From assembly GCA_039000515.1 (NCBI GenBank), contig JBCFYV010000012.1:43588355-43652354 (forward strand): 64,000 nt of DNA. The letters are read 5' to 3'. The notes beneath the pieces were generated by a model, which made no database searches, was not told where the DNA came from, and saw only the letters and a program-made list of their open reading frames with translations. Shown here one piece after another: positions 12,600 through 24,300 of this stretch. The position numbers and the translations under genes were made by a program. The stretch comes from Timema cristinae (lineage: Eukaryota > Arthropoda > Insecta > Phasmatodea > Timematidae). How positions within the stretch are numbered: the first letter of the stretch is position 1; each line of letters starts with the position of its first letter.

Positions 12600-14950
12600 A
12601 CTGGACATGACAGTGAAATATCACGGAATTGAAAAACTGTGAAGTTCCTAAAACTGGAGCATTTGGAAACTTGGTACAAAAACTTATTACGTGACTTTAA
12701 AGGTTCGTATGAAGTTTGTGTTGTTAATGTCAAAAATTCTACATCATTAACCAATGGCGCAATCGTCACTGAGAAATTTACGTTTATCGTAACCATAAAG
12801 AAATGGGACAAGGTAGATCGAGCAGCGAGTCACGTTATAGTAAAAACTTTGGGATCCAAAGTGATGGCATTGCTGGTAACATGTGAATCTGCCAGATATT
12901 TATGGATCAAGCTACACGCACATATGAACAACAAACCAAGCAAGCAGTTCTTACTGTGCAAGCTGAGTTTGTCGGTGACCCACTTTCCAAGTTTGAAATA
13001 TTAATGTTACGTATGCAGCAGTTAAACGTAAAGCTAGATGTGTCATTATTAATGGTAAAAATATTAGATATACTATTTCAGACAACTACGAAATTATTCA
13101 ACGGGTGTGGTGGGAGGCCGGAGGACCAACAAACATTTTATAATTTAGTGCAAGTGCTGACATCTGACAAGAAGTGTCGCTAACAGAGAAAGGAAATTTT
13201 GAAAAGTTGGTAGTTCTGATGGCAGCCAGATACAAAATCCAAGGTAAGAGCGAGCCTGGTAAAAATTGTATTGGTCGTGATGACCAATAGGGAAAAATAG
13301 TTTGTGGAGCTGAGGCTGAAAAGAACACATAAATAAAGCTTAACTTTAAATGTTATTGCTCTGGTGATAAAGTTCGACGTATTTGTGCATAACAGAAGAA
13401 GAGCCAGGATGGTGGTCCGTTAACTGGTTGTTGCATTTATCAAGCTTTTATAAGTGAGGTTATGACTGCTGAACTTGATTTTGACGTGTGAATTGTTGAC
13501 TCTGGTGCTACCAATCATATGCCGTATCACCGTTAGTGGTTTTAATTATTTTAACGCTTCACAACACCAGTAAAACTAAAGTTGATGATGAATCTACGAT
13601 GTTGGCAATTGGTAAATGAAGGATCAAGTTTGAGGCAATTTTACACGGGAAATGGCTACCATACTACATGAAAAATACTCTGTATGTGATGAATGTACGA
13701 ATAAATATGTTTTTTTTTAATATTTACACTTGACAAAGAGATGAAATTCTATTAATCCAGGACTGGGTGTGAATTTATAAAAGGTAGTCTTGTTAAGGTA
13801 CGTGCCTTTAGGGTTGGTAAAATGTTCAAAATCGAAATCCTTTTGAAGAAATCAGAAACGACACCGTGTGAAGGTGAAGCAAACCTTACATCAACGGACA
13901 AGTTGCAAATCTGGCATGAGCGGTTGGGCCATCAAAACAAACAAACGTCGTGTAGACTAGAGAAAATTTGTAAACAACATGGAATTGAACTTATGATGGA
14001 TTATGCATCTGTGGGGCATGTGTTGAGAGGAAGCAGCACCGAAACAGTTCCCAATCACTTCAACAAAGTGCCAAAAAATTGATGAAGATATTCACGCAGC
14101 TCTATGTGGGCCTATGAATTGTGAGTCATTGGTCAGTGTAGGGTATTTTGAAAGCTTCACATTTGGCTATTCTTGGTTTCAAATGATCTAATTTATTAAA
14201 GAAAAATCGGAGACTGTGTACAATATAATTGACATGGTAAAAATTTCTTAGAATCATTAGGGGCTTGCAGTAAAAGATTCCAGTATGACAGCGGAAAGAA
14301 GTTTGATAATATTAATATGCGAAAACTCCTAGAACTTAAAGGTGTGAAGCTTGCTATAGCAAAAACATATGTGTCAGAGCTGAATGGCTGGACTGAACGT
14401 ACACATATAACAGTAGTCAAGCTTTCTTGTAAAATGCTTTTGGTGAAAAAAATTCTAAAACTAATATGGGTTGAGCCGATGAATACTACTCTCTCTGTTA
14501 TTAATATAATAATACCTAGTATTATTGATGGGAAGACACCTTATGAAATATTTACGGGAACGACTGAACATTTTTACTAACTTCGTGTATTTGATATAAA
14601 TTGTTATGTGCATGTGCCAGTAGAAAAGTGGAAGAAGCAAGGATGCTAACGGAAAGCAAGAAAGTGTTCGTTGGATATTCAGGTGGTGTGGTTGGTTATC
14701 ACATCTGGATTAAGTCTGAAAAGCACGCAACTGAAGCAGAAACGTCATGTTTCAGCCGGAGGAAGTTAGTGAGATGTTGGCTTTATTTCCAGTGGACTTA
14801 ATACAACTCAGAAGTTGAGAAAAGGTGTCTGTTCCAAGTTTGAATGATACCCCACATAAATTGACAAAACTGTCGTTGCTAGACCAACAAACATAAAACA
14901 ACCTGAGCGCCTTTTTGAAGTGTTGCTATTTGAAGTACATGAGCCAAGAA
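12600..14950 (+). pseudogene. Ty1/copia retrotransposon gag-pol, decayed
   Basis: A copia-type polyprotein is recognisable across multiple frames. In order: a gag (UBN2-like) segment at about 12,640-13,180 (KWDKVDRAASHVIV, then QAVLTVQAEF); a damaged zinc knuckle near 13,345; the aspartic protease active site as IVDSGATNHM near 13,490-13,520; GAG-pre-integrase IWHERLGHQN near 13,910; an integrase core with DSG..FDN near 14,280-14,310 and NGWTERTH near 14,383-14,405; and the post-integrase LRVF...CYVHVP and FVGY..GVVGYHIW segments up to about 14,720. Numerous stops and frameshifts occur, including a stop directly before the protease motif. No reverse transcriptase/RNase H part and no convincing LTR pair was found, so the 3' half is deleted or too eroded to see. 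It is certainly inactive. Confidence 0.82.
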
Positions 14951-14999
14951 AGTGTTCTAAGGCATCAAAGTCTGCAGAACACTTACATTGGAAGCAGCG

Positions 15000-16420
15000 T
15001 ACGAAGAATAAATGAAATCGCTAGAGGAAAATTCAACATTGACATTAATCGAATCACAGGTGGGTCTCAAGACATTTTTTTATCGCTGGATGTGTCGGGT
15101 TGTGCCCAAACTTCTCGTGGACAATTTTACCACTCGTGGAGACAGCTCAAGTCCGTACTTGTTGACTTGTTGCACCAGTACCGTTAATTAGAAGTTCGTG
15201 ACCCCAGAATTGGGGCGTGGCACAACTAGGTGTTATTTAAGGAGGTTTGCATGTAAAAAGAACGTAAGATATTGCCACCTAAATATTTATTCAGAGTGTT
15301 AACAAAAAAAACATGGTTGATCAGGGTGCACAATAAACGTGAAATGGAAACCTCTTTTCAATGCTCACGCATATGCGCAACCAAATACATCAATAAATGA
15401 ACGCCATAACAAAGATTTAACTATAACTGGGTCGAGAATCCCTTCAATAACTAATTAGTTCATTCTCTTTAGAGTTCACAAATCATTAAAAATCTACGCA
15501 TATTTTCGTGCACGTGCGTGTGCACAATTTAACAAGTTGCTCTTGCCCTGACCATGTTTTAGCCAACGTGCTCTAAGATAGCTCCAAGGTGGAAGTTCAC
15601 GACCAACTCGAAACCAGAACGTCCGAGCTCATTATGACCATGCGCAGTCAGTTGTCTGCTCAGGAACAAAAGAAAATCAGTGCCGAGCACACACATACAA
15701 AGTGTAACTGTGGATTCACACGTTCGCCAAAAAACTAGCATAGAACAGAAACAAGGTCATGTGACGTGCTCTAAGCCAATCACAATATTTCCCCTTAATC
15801 GGCGCGAGATGTTCTGCTAAAGTTCAACTATTTTCTACTTTGTCCGCTCTGCTCAAGATGTTAGGCACTGGAGAAACAATAAAATCTCAGAACCAACCAT
15901 CTTAAATAAGTGCGCATGAGCATTTGACAATGCATGCGTTCTACAGCAAGAAGCCAGCAGGCAGCTTCGTTGGCCTTTGTGAGGAGATTTGAAATAACGC
16001 GTTAATGTAAAGCGTATGTATCGATGTATTGGATTCTGCCATGACACAGTGACTATTCCATTAGATCAATCAATTGAAAACTGTGACTGTGCTTCTAGTG
16101 GATAATGCAAGTGCTATAAGAGTGGTCTAGAGCACTGAATTTTTGTTCTGTATTTTATAAAAAAAAACACAAATATTGTAAATAGTGGATAAGACAACAC
16201 GTAGAAGAAATATACCCATCTCCGTGAGGAGTGATTGTAGGCATGATGGTGTTCTTCGTATCGCATTTAAGCCTCTGAGCCATCCTGCTACTCTTCCATT
16301 TCAAACACTCTCCTCTTCTCCCGAGGGGAGATCTCCACCCCTCCAACCAAAGGTACTACCCTTTCCATTCTTAAGGGGTGATTCAAGAACACATATTATT
16401 TCAAGGTCATAATTGATTGA
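15000..16420. other. GC-richer unclassified stretch, probable transposon debris
   Basis: Base composition is more balanced than in the surroundings. Several short open frames exist on both strands (for example - strand 15,559-15,741 and 15,853-16,047, + strand 16,185-16,412), but none resembles a known protein. Its position directly 3' of the copia fossil suggests 3' debris or an LTR of that element, but I found no matching copy upstream. Confidence 0.35.
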
Positions 16421-17707
16421 GGCTATACTTAAGTCAGGACTTGTCTATCATCCCCCGACCAAGAATCATCTTGTCGACCGGAATTGGACTTTACCCACCC
16501 CGAACCGACTTTACAAACATGTAAGCTTCAAAGGACCATTGGTGAGGTTACAAACCTAAGAGATTATTCATAAATAGTTTAAGCCACGATGACAACTACT
16601 CAATTGAAAAACTTTCCAATTTTCATAAACATGGTATCCTCAAATTACAATATTTGACACTCGATTATATCGAAAGCCTGAATACATTTATATATTTGAG
16701 GAGGAATGGACTTAGATCAAGTATACACTTTTTAAGCGATGTGTAGTTGGCCTGCTACCGTTATGCCCTTTATCGATTAATACTTAAATATTAAACGTGC
16801 AATTTAAATATTTGATTACAAACAACCCTATCGATCCACACGCATACATTATAAACAAATAAATAATAGATTAAGACGATTAATACATATTCAACCATGA
16901 ATTTCGTATGGGCATACAGCTCCATTGATTCTTATAAGTACTTTATAAACATTTATACGAATAAACGACTAACATTAAGAATATACGTCTAATCAATAAT
17001 CTCTTAAGAAAATTCATCCTTATTTCCCTTTATGGATAAAATATAAGCACTTAAAGAGATTAATAATTGTTGCTCTTTAATCAACATTTATTTTATTTCT
17101 TCATCCAAATACCTTGAAAGAAATTCACCAGGAAATTTTAAAATTGTTTATCATTGGTGTTACACAGCTACAGGAACTACTCGACCTTGAGAGAAAGCTA
17201 AATCCTTGCTTGCCCTTAGTTCCTCCCTCTCTTGATAAATCCCTGTATAAATAGTTTGGAGATAATTTTATATTTATCATTCATACACTATGCTGGATAT
17301 ATTAAAGCACAGGCTGGAAGTGGTTACCAATATCCTGATAGAGGATATGAGGTTAATCTACCATACAAGTGGAGAGGAAAAAATATATATGGAGAGTTGT
17401 GATGGCTGCATTCATTACCTAGGACTATCATATCCTGCAATTTGGGAGTATCCCAGCGTGAGGATAAGTATACAGAAGATTGATAAATATTCAAATTAAT
17501 AAAAAAACTAATTATTTTAGATAAGACCTCAAAGCTATGGAATAAGCTTTAAATCACGTAAAAGACATCTATAACTTAACTGTAGAGACAGCACCATACA
17601 TTGATTCATATCAAGACATCGAAATACTCGAGAGATAATTTGTCCTGGATTAACAGAGCGCAGAAGATAGCTCGACTTGTCGTAGGAATCATGTTGGGTC
17701 TTCGTGG

Positions 17708-17749
<42 letters not shown>

Positions 17750-18540
17750 GGATGGTCTTAAGATAGGTGAAGACTTGTATCTTTGTATACTTGAAGATAA
17801 TGCCTAGTCTGCTACAGCAACTCTTGAAACTTGAGCCCAAACGGATTTTAACAAATCAAGTTTTTAAGAGAACATTGTGTATTTTGCCACATGAACTAAA
17901 CTCCTCATATAATCTGGCTTACCGTTAAAATAAAGATCAAGCTTTCAATCATTTGACTACAACTAGTTTATTTTTATCTTTATGATTTCCCCACTCTCCC
18001 TTCACGAAAATGCGAGTGCACTTACAACTTAAATTATACCTGCCCCATACTCATTCAATCACTGTATATAGAATGTGTGTGTGTCTGTTGATTGGTATGC
18101 TATGAAGGTAACAAAAAATGTATCTCAATTTTCTGGAATATAATTTAAGTTCTAACGCTTACATCTGAAAAATAAATTAGTTTAAGATACATAATATGTC
18201 AGCATATGCAAGCATTCATGAGGTTTATTAACCTTCAACGCAGCCCAGGCCAAAGCATTTAAATAACATATCACAGAAAACTTTGATCCAATCCATGCTT
18301 GGATGGATTTTAGTATTTATTATGTAATAAATTATAACAAGATAGTATCCACTTGAATATCATTTTAAAAGCTGTAACAGGCGTTATCAATAATATTAAC
18401 CAGATTTTAGAAAAAAAACATTAGCGTGTTTCTTAGAATAATAATTCTACTGTCCTAGGCTCTCAAAAATATATCTTTCAATAAAGAGGATTAGCAAGAG
18501 AATTAATGATTATGAAAACTTATATTTTAATCAATTATTT
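16420..18540. other. AT-rich intergenic DNA with a (TA)n tract
   Basis: No credible gene is visible. The only clear structure is the dinucleotide tract at 17,710-17,745. Confidence 0.5.
17710..17745. repeat. (TA)n microsatellite
   Basis: An uninterrupted alternating TA tract of about 17 units is read directly from the sequence. Confidence 0.95.
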
Positions 18541-18544
18541 ATTC

Positions 18545-18780
18545 TAAGTATTAAGAGGAAACTGCCGATTTATTATAATCAGCACGTGGCTTAAGAAACT
18601 AGCGTAAATATAGAACTGACACAATGGGTTGCACCTCAAGCGTTTCTTCATCATTGTGAAAGTGTAAATCCTAACTTCTCTAATTGTAAATATCTCAGTC
18701 TTACTGGAAATGGAACGGTGGATCCCCAGCTTAATCGACAAACATGCTACCGACTGAGCTAGGCTGACGGACACAAAAGA
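18545..18780 (-). repeat. SINE-B copy (tRNA-derived)
   Basis: On the minus strand the head CCTAGCTCAGTCGGTAGCA (near 18,770-18,750) is a clear tRNA-type A box. It is followed by ATTAAGCTGGGGATCC and an eroded B-box region. A tail of more than 100 bp continues downstream, resembling the tails at 29.1 and 31.7 kb. It lies downstream of the yellow 3' end. Confidence 0.65.
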
Positions 18781-18799
18781 AACAATAATATTTAGCACA

Positions 18800-20252
18800 T
18801 TAAAATTTACATTAAATCTATTAACATTATTTATTATAGTTTAAAAAATCTCTTAATTGTTTTAAGGACGCCATAGTAGATTATCAGATACTTTTTTCAA
18901 AACCTTTAATAAAATCAATAATTAAAACAGTATCTCATTACAATATTTCAATAATTTAAATGATAAAATTCTGTTCCACGGAGATATTAAATTGGTCAAG
19001 CCACTATCGAAATAATGACAATTCCAGAAATATTTAATAGGACTTTCTAAAATATATTCTAATATAATTTAAGTAAGATTAAAGTAATTAAATTATTATA
19101 AGTTATTCTAAGTAATTAACTATATTTATTAATGAATCCTATTTGAATATTTCTGTGGTTTCATAACTGCTGCCATTATGGCACATCCATTCTTGGAAGA
19201 GGTTTATTTGGCTTACAGTGAACAATTAATATTAAGTAAAGCAAAGGTGTGTTTTATTCACTACACTGCTAATACTAGTAATATATTTTTAAAATTTGTC
19301 ATGTTATTGTGGCTGTGTTTCACATAGTTATAAAGTATCTAACGATCCCATATGTCTATACTAAATCATCACCTAAAATAAGAAGTGATCTGTGACCCTA
19401 ACAACAGGTTAAACATGGATAGCTAAACAGCAACAGTATTGGCACAGTAAATTAAAAAAAGCAGAACTATATTTTCAATGAAAGATGTAATTTTTTTAAT
19501 CAGATATTCATAAAATATGTATTAATAAAGGATAGTCCATAGGCCTACACACTATTAGTAATAATATATATATTTGAATATGTAGTTTAAGAGCAGAATA
19601 TAAATAGGGTGAAACTTCGTTTAGAGTAGTGGTAATCAACTTGGGGTATGCGTAGCCCTGGGGATAATTGAAAATATTTTAGAGCCAAGTAAATTTTAAA
19701 AATATATATCACCTTGGATGCATTTATTTTGTATAAAGATTATAAAATATGTATAAATTGAATTGTGCAATAAAAACTTTGGGGGTTAAAAGATGAAGAT
19801 AAATGAATATAATAAAAAAAACTATATTAACAAAGTTTAAACCTATTGGACATAAATAATGAGTTAATTCACCTATTAATATATATTTTACTATTTTTAT
19901 TAAGAGCATTACAGTTAAATACATTTAATAAATATGTTGTTTCAACAAAATTTAAATAATTTTAAATTACATTTTAAAAAAATCTTCTCGAATGAAAATA
20001 TACTTTTTAGTCCAATACATTGCGTTCAGAAGAAATTGTCCACTTCAAAAATGAGAGGAATTAATTTGGGTGAACTTTGTTTATGCGATTCAAAACTATT
20101 ATTTTGATTCAGAAGAAGGCAATAATTAATTTATCTCTGAAATAAGTTAAGTGTATAAATTTGTAGTTGTAATGATCTTGCATAAAAATGGCTATGTTTC
20201 AAGAGTATGCTCATAAAACATTTTTTTTTAAGTTAAGTTTTTGATCTCGTTC
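18800..20252. other. 3' flank of the yellow gene
   Basis: AT-rich, with no additional gene. The minus strand immediately beyond the yellow stop codon is the presumed 3' UTR; its end is not defined by the sequence beyond candidate poly(A) signals. Confidence 0.45.
19896..19901 (-). terminator. Candidate poly(A) signal of yellow
   Basis: AATAAA on the minus strand about 350 bp after the yellow stop codon, with no canonical hexamer seen closer to the stop. In DNA this AT-rich the hexamer occurs often by chance, so this is only a candidate. Confidence 0.3.
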
Positions 20253-21358
20253 CTATAATAACGCAAGGCTTGGGAAAGAATTGTACGCCCCTCCCACGGC
20301 AGAATGAAGCACAGAGGGCTGCCCATGCAGGAATATGCTGTTCCAAGACTGATGTGATTTAAGACTGTAATCTTCATGATTGGCGTTGCAAACCGTACCC
20401 GTGGTCAGTTCAGAAATAGGTGATGAGTAAACTCTGAAATTGACATCACCATAATCCAAGTTGGAAATCAAAAAGATCGGCATTCTATCTGACATCACCC
20501 ACACGTTTTGGTTGTCGTCAATCTTGACGTCGCTAGGAAATACCAAACCAACATCATCTTTGTCGACAATCCCTTGGTTCTCCGGAAGATAAGGGGACTT
20601 TGAGTTCCAGCAACCAACGGCATTCTGGTCAACCAGATTGTATAAAAGTATGCCATCATCACTCATCACAGAAGACGTTGAGTGAGTGTTCGGGCCTCGT
20701 TCCTCGAGAGCTGCGAATTCGTGGTAGCTCTCCGTCGCTAGGTTCTTGTCACGAAGGATCCTGGTCGAAACGGCGAACTCTCTGTTGCTTGCTAGAGGAT
20801 GGAAGAAGAGCGTCCTGAAGCCATCGCCTTTGATCGGGGAAAGGGCTAATCCGAATATCCCTTCCTCCTCCCATTGATAGTTTAACCCACCTACGTTGAA
20901 GTCACCTTTCAAAGGGTCTGGGTGGAAAAACCCGTGTGTAACCCTCCATGAGGTGTTTTCCGTGTAGGAATAGACTATGAGCCCGTATCCAAGCTCATCG
21001 GAGGCGTAAACGAAGGTGTCATCGCAGGTAGATCCAATATCAACGGCAATGTTGGCGATGAATGTGTTCTGGTTCGTGTCCTCTTCCTTGTATTGGTATC
21101 GACGGAGCAGCTTGTCCGTGGTGAGGTCGAAGACGAGCAGGGCGTAGGGGCAGACCTGTCGAGTGGTGTTACCAATACCTACCGTGCCTGAGTCAAGCAC
21201 CCACAGACGGTCGCATTTATCGGCTTTGATTCTGTATGTAGTCGTGACGCCCCCGCAATTGCCTTGTCGGTTCGTATTCCAATCTGGGTATGGTGTAAGT
21301 TTGGGGGAGTCGGGAAAACTTTTCGTCAGAGAGATGTAGTTCAGGGTGGATGGTACAC
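20253..21358 (-). CDS. yellow: yellow exon 3: bulk of the MRJP domain and C terminus
   Basis: Codes residues 83 (split Gly codon) to 450 and ends with TAG at 20,255-20,253. It carries most of the MRJP domain, including cysteines 117, 131, 152, 194, 332 and 406, several of which the family conserves and presumably uses in disulfides. N-glycosylation sequons occur at N146 (NTT) and N217 (NTS). Other recognisable blocks are ADELGYG-type SDELGYGLIVYS (202-213), GIFGLALSPI (249-258), AVSTRILRD (278-286), ERGPNTHS (302-309) and DQNAVGCW (326-333). An open frame extends 16 nt upstream of the acceptor and offers a false ATG start; the acceptor phase and family alignment show the exon starts at 21,358. 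Markedly GC-richer than its flanks, as expected for an exon under selection. Confidence 0.94.
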
Positions 21359-24300
21359 CTGAAAAAATATTCAAGTCAGTAAATCAAAATAGCTATATCT
21401 AAAATTATCTAATAAAATTGGTAGATATAGGTTAAAATCGTTTAAGTCATATTTTTAATTGATAAATTAAATAACATATACATGCCAAATATTTGTATGT
21501 ATTATATTTATAGCAATAAGTTTTTATTCTAGTGATAATATTAATGGTTTATTCTAATCGTTTGAAAATAATACCATTTTTTGTTAACATTATGAAATAA
21601 ATTATTTTCAATATAATATAAAATAGTTAGGGAGGATTCAAGTTTGATATGTTGATTTTAAGGAGAACTATTTTGATTTTAGATTTCTTAAACTACACAT
21701 AAAAATATTAATTTGAATACGAGATTATGATATATATTTACTTTTTATATGTCCAAACAAAAATAAAAAGGATTATAAAATAATTGTGTCCGTTCCCATA
21801 CATAACTGTCTATAATGGCTGAGGGTTTTAAATTGAGTTACCAGAATGTCTCTAAATGGAAGCATTTTATAGAAAATTGTTTGGAACAAAAGTTTTTGGT
21901 TCTCGAGGAGGAAAAAGAACAGAACTATTTATTTTTGATTTGGTGGATGTCTTCAATATTATTTCAATGTCAATTTTTTTTAAAATAAAAACCTTCACGT
22001 TGTTAAGGCATTTTATTTTAGAAAAAAACTTTTCCCATAATGTTTTTTGTCAAACACATATTATATTTTAACCTATATTATTTTATAACAGTTTTTAAAC
22101 AAGAATGTTTGATTACATTATGTTATTTTTATTACGTTGAAAGCAATATATTATTCACCAAATTATTTTACTAAACGATACAATTATCTTCGTTGTAATT
22201 TTCAATTCGCTTGGTAAAAGATTGACGAATACGTAGTAGAGTATCTCCATCAATATTTTTGAAATCATATTTGATGCGTTCTGATATGTTTTCTGGAATG
22301 GTTTGAAGTGGCTGTTCCTTTTTTTTCTTAAGGTAGTCCACTAAAAATATCCAGAAGTATTATAGGAGATTTAAAAAATGTATTGGACTAATTTTTTGAA
22401 TATTATCAAATTTAACTTAATAAAGAATAACATAATGTAATAAAAAGTTTTTGAATAAAAATAATTGATGTAAGAAATATTTTTTAATGTATACATATTA
22501 AAAAACACAGGCAAGAGTTATTCGCCATTTTTTGTATAGTAGATTGTTGTTAAGAGTAAATGTTTTTAATTTACATAACACTATTGTTGACCTTGAAGTA
22601 GACTCGTACACGTTCACCAGATCATAAATAGTTCGTGATGCTCTCTTTTCCCCCTAAAATAAATAACTATTATTTGAAAAAGAAAATTCTTAATTTAGTC
22701 ATTTCTGGGATAATTTGGTATACAAACAGAAATACCTCACCCGTTACATCTTTTGGTATGTATATGGCAACATTTCTGAAACGGTTTGATGAATTTTGTA
22801 AAAAAATTATGTCTACATGCTTTAGTGCAATAGCTCGGGAATTTTTTTAAGAAACGCTTACATATGACAGATTCTTTATTTTACAATTTTTTTTGTTTAA
22901 AATGTGTATCTATTGAGTGTTTTACCAGGACTTCATTTATAGGGAAGGAGGGTTTTTAAAGGGGGGCAATTGTCCCATACCTCCACATTCAAGGGGGTTA
23001 CATTTCTCTCCAAAATTATTAACTAAATTACAGTTACTACCCTAAATTTCCCATCAAATTGTGTACAGATAATTAAAAGCAATAAGTATTCGCTTGATGA
23101 TATAATTCCATTCCAAATTCCTGAAAACACTAACTTTATGTAATTTAAGATTTACATTACTCGATTAATGTGCTAAAATACAGGAGATTACGTCACCATT
23201 GGGCTACCACTGTCGGTCCACAGAAAACTAACAGTAAAATGTAACCAAAAAGGAATATACTTTTGTTAACTTAATTTGTTTGCATTTAATAAAGTACAGT
23301 ACTTTATTGGTTTGATTTATATTCCATAAGACTAAAGACATTATTAATTAACATGAGTACCGAGTACGTATCAATATATTATAAAAGCTCGGTTCAAAAA
23401 TTGAAAAACTGTCGTAAATTGAGGGTTTTGGGGGGTGCCTCAGATATTTTTATCCTGGAGCTAAGATTTACTTAAAACGGCTATGTTTTTTACTTAACAA
23501 ATAGCACTGTGTAGTTATTTTATTGCGTAAAAATTCTTTAAAAACAGTTTTGTTAATTCATTTTTTGTAAATTTAAAATATTATGAAAATGGTTTTAATT
23601 ATATGATAATATATCGTAAATCAGGGTAATGTTTGACATGACCAAAGACATTTTATTTGTGTAAAGGGTGAGTATCATCTAGGGGTAGTTTACGGAGGAT
23701 TTTTTTATTTTAAATATTAAAAAAATGATTTGCTTTAATGTCAGAAATGTCTATCTGTTAAGTTCTTATCAATTATAAATAAACATATATATTTGTTTTT
23801 CTACAAAAATCATCTATTATAAGTTGGTGACTTATTTTGAAAAAATATTTTCTATGTTGAAATAACCATAGCGATTTTGGTCCAAATTGGTATGGTGGAT
23901 GGATTTTATAAGATTTAGAATAAATTATTTCTATTTTTCTAAAATGCATTTATTTAAAGGTAGTTTACTTATGAAATTAACGGAACATTTTAAATTTGGT
24001 CAAAATAAGCCTTGAGTATGAATTCAAAATTGTATTTAAGAATAATTTCTCATGATACATAAGAAGAAGCTATATTTTTACACATTAAAATTTATGTGTA
24101 CCAGTTTACAAATAATTGTTTTTTTATGAATTTTTTTATTTGTTAAGAATATTTTTACGATTTGGTTCAAAATTTATATTTAAAGAGTATTTATTGTGAT
24201 TAACATAGGGTTGATTTATGAGGATAACCTAGTTCAGTGTATTTTACTGTAAACATAACTTAAATTATTCATACAAGCTATAATACACAATATGAGAGCG

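Noticed and set aside
20600..20818. + strand and alternative-frame open frames inside yellow exon 3
   Set aside because: They overlap a conserved coding exon in the wrong frame and match no family.
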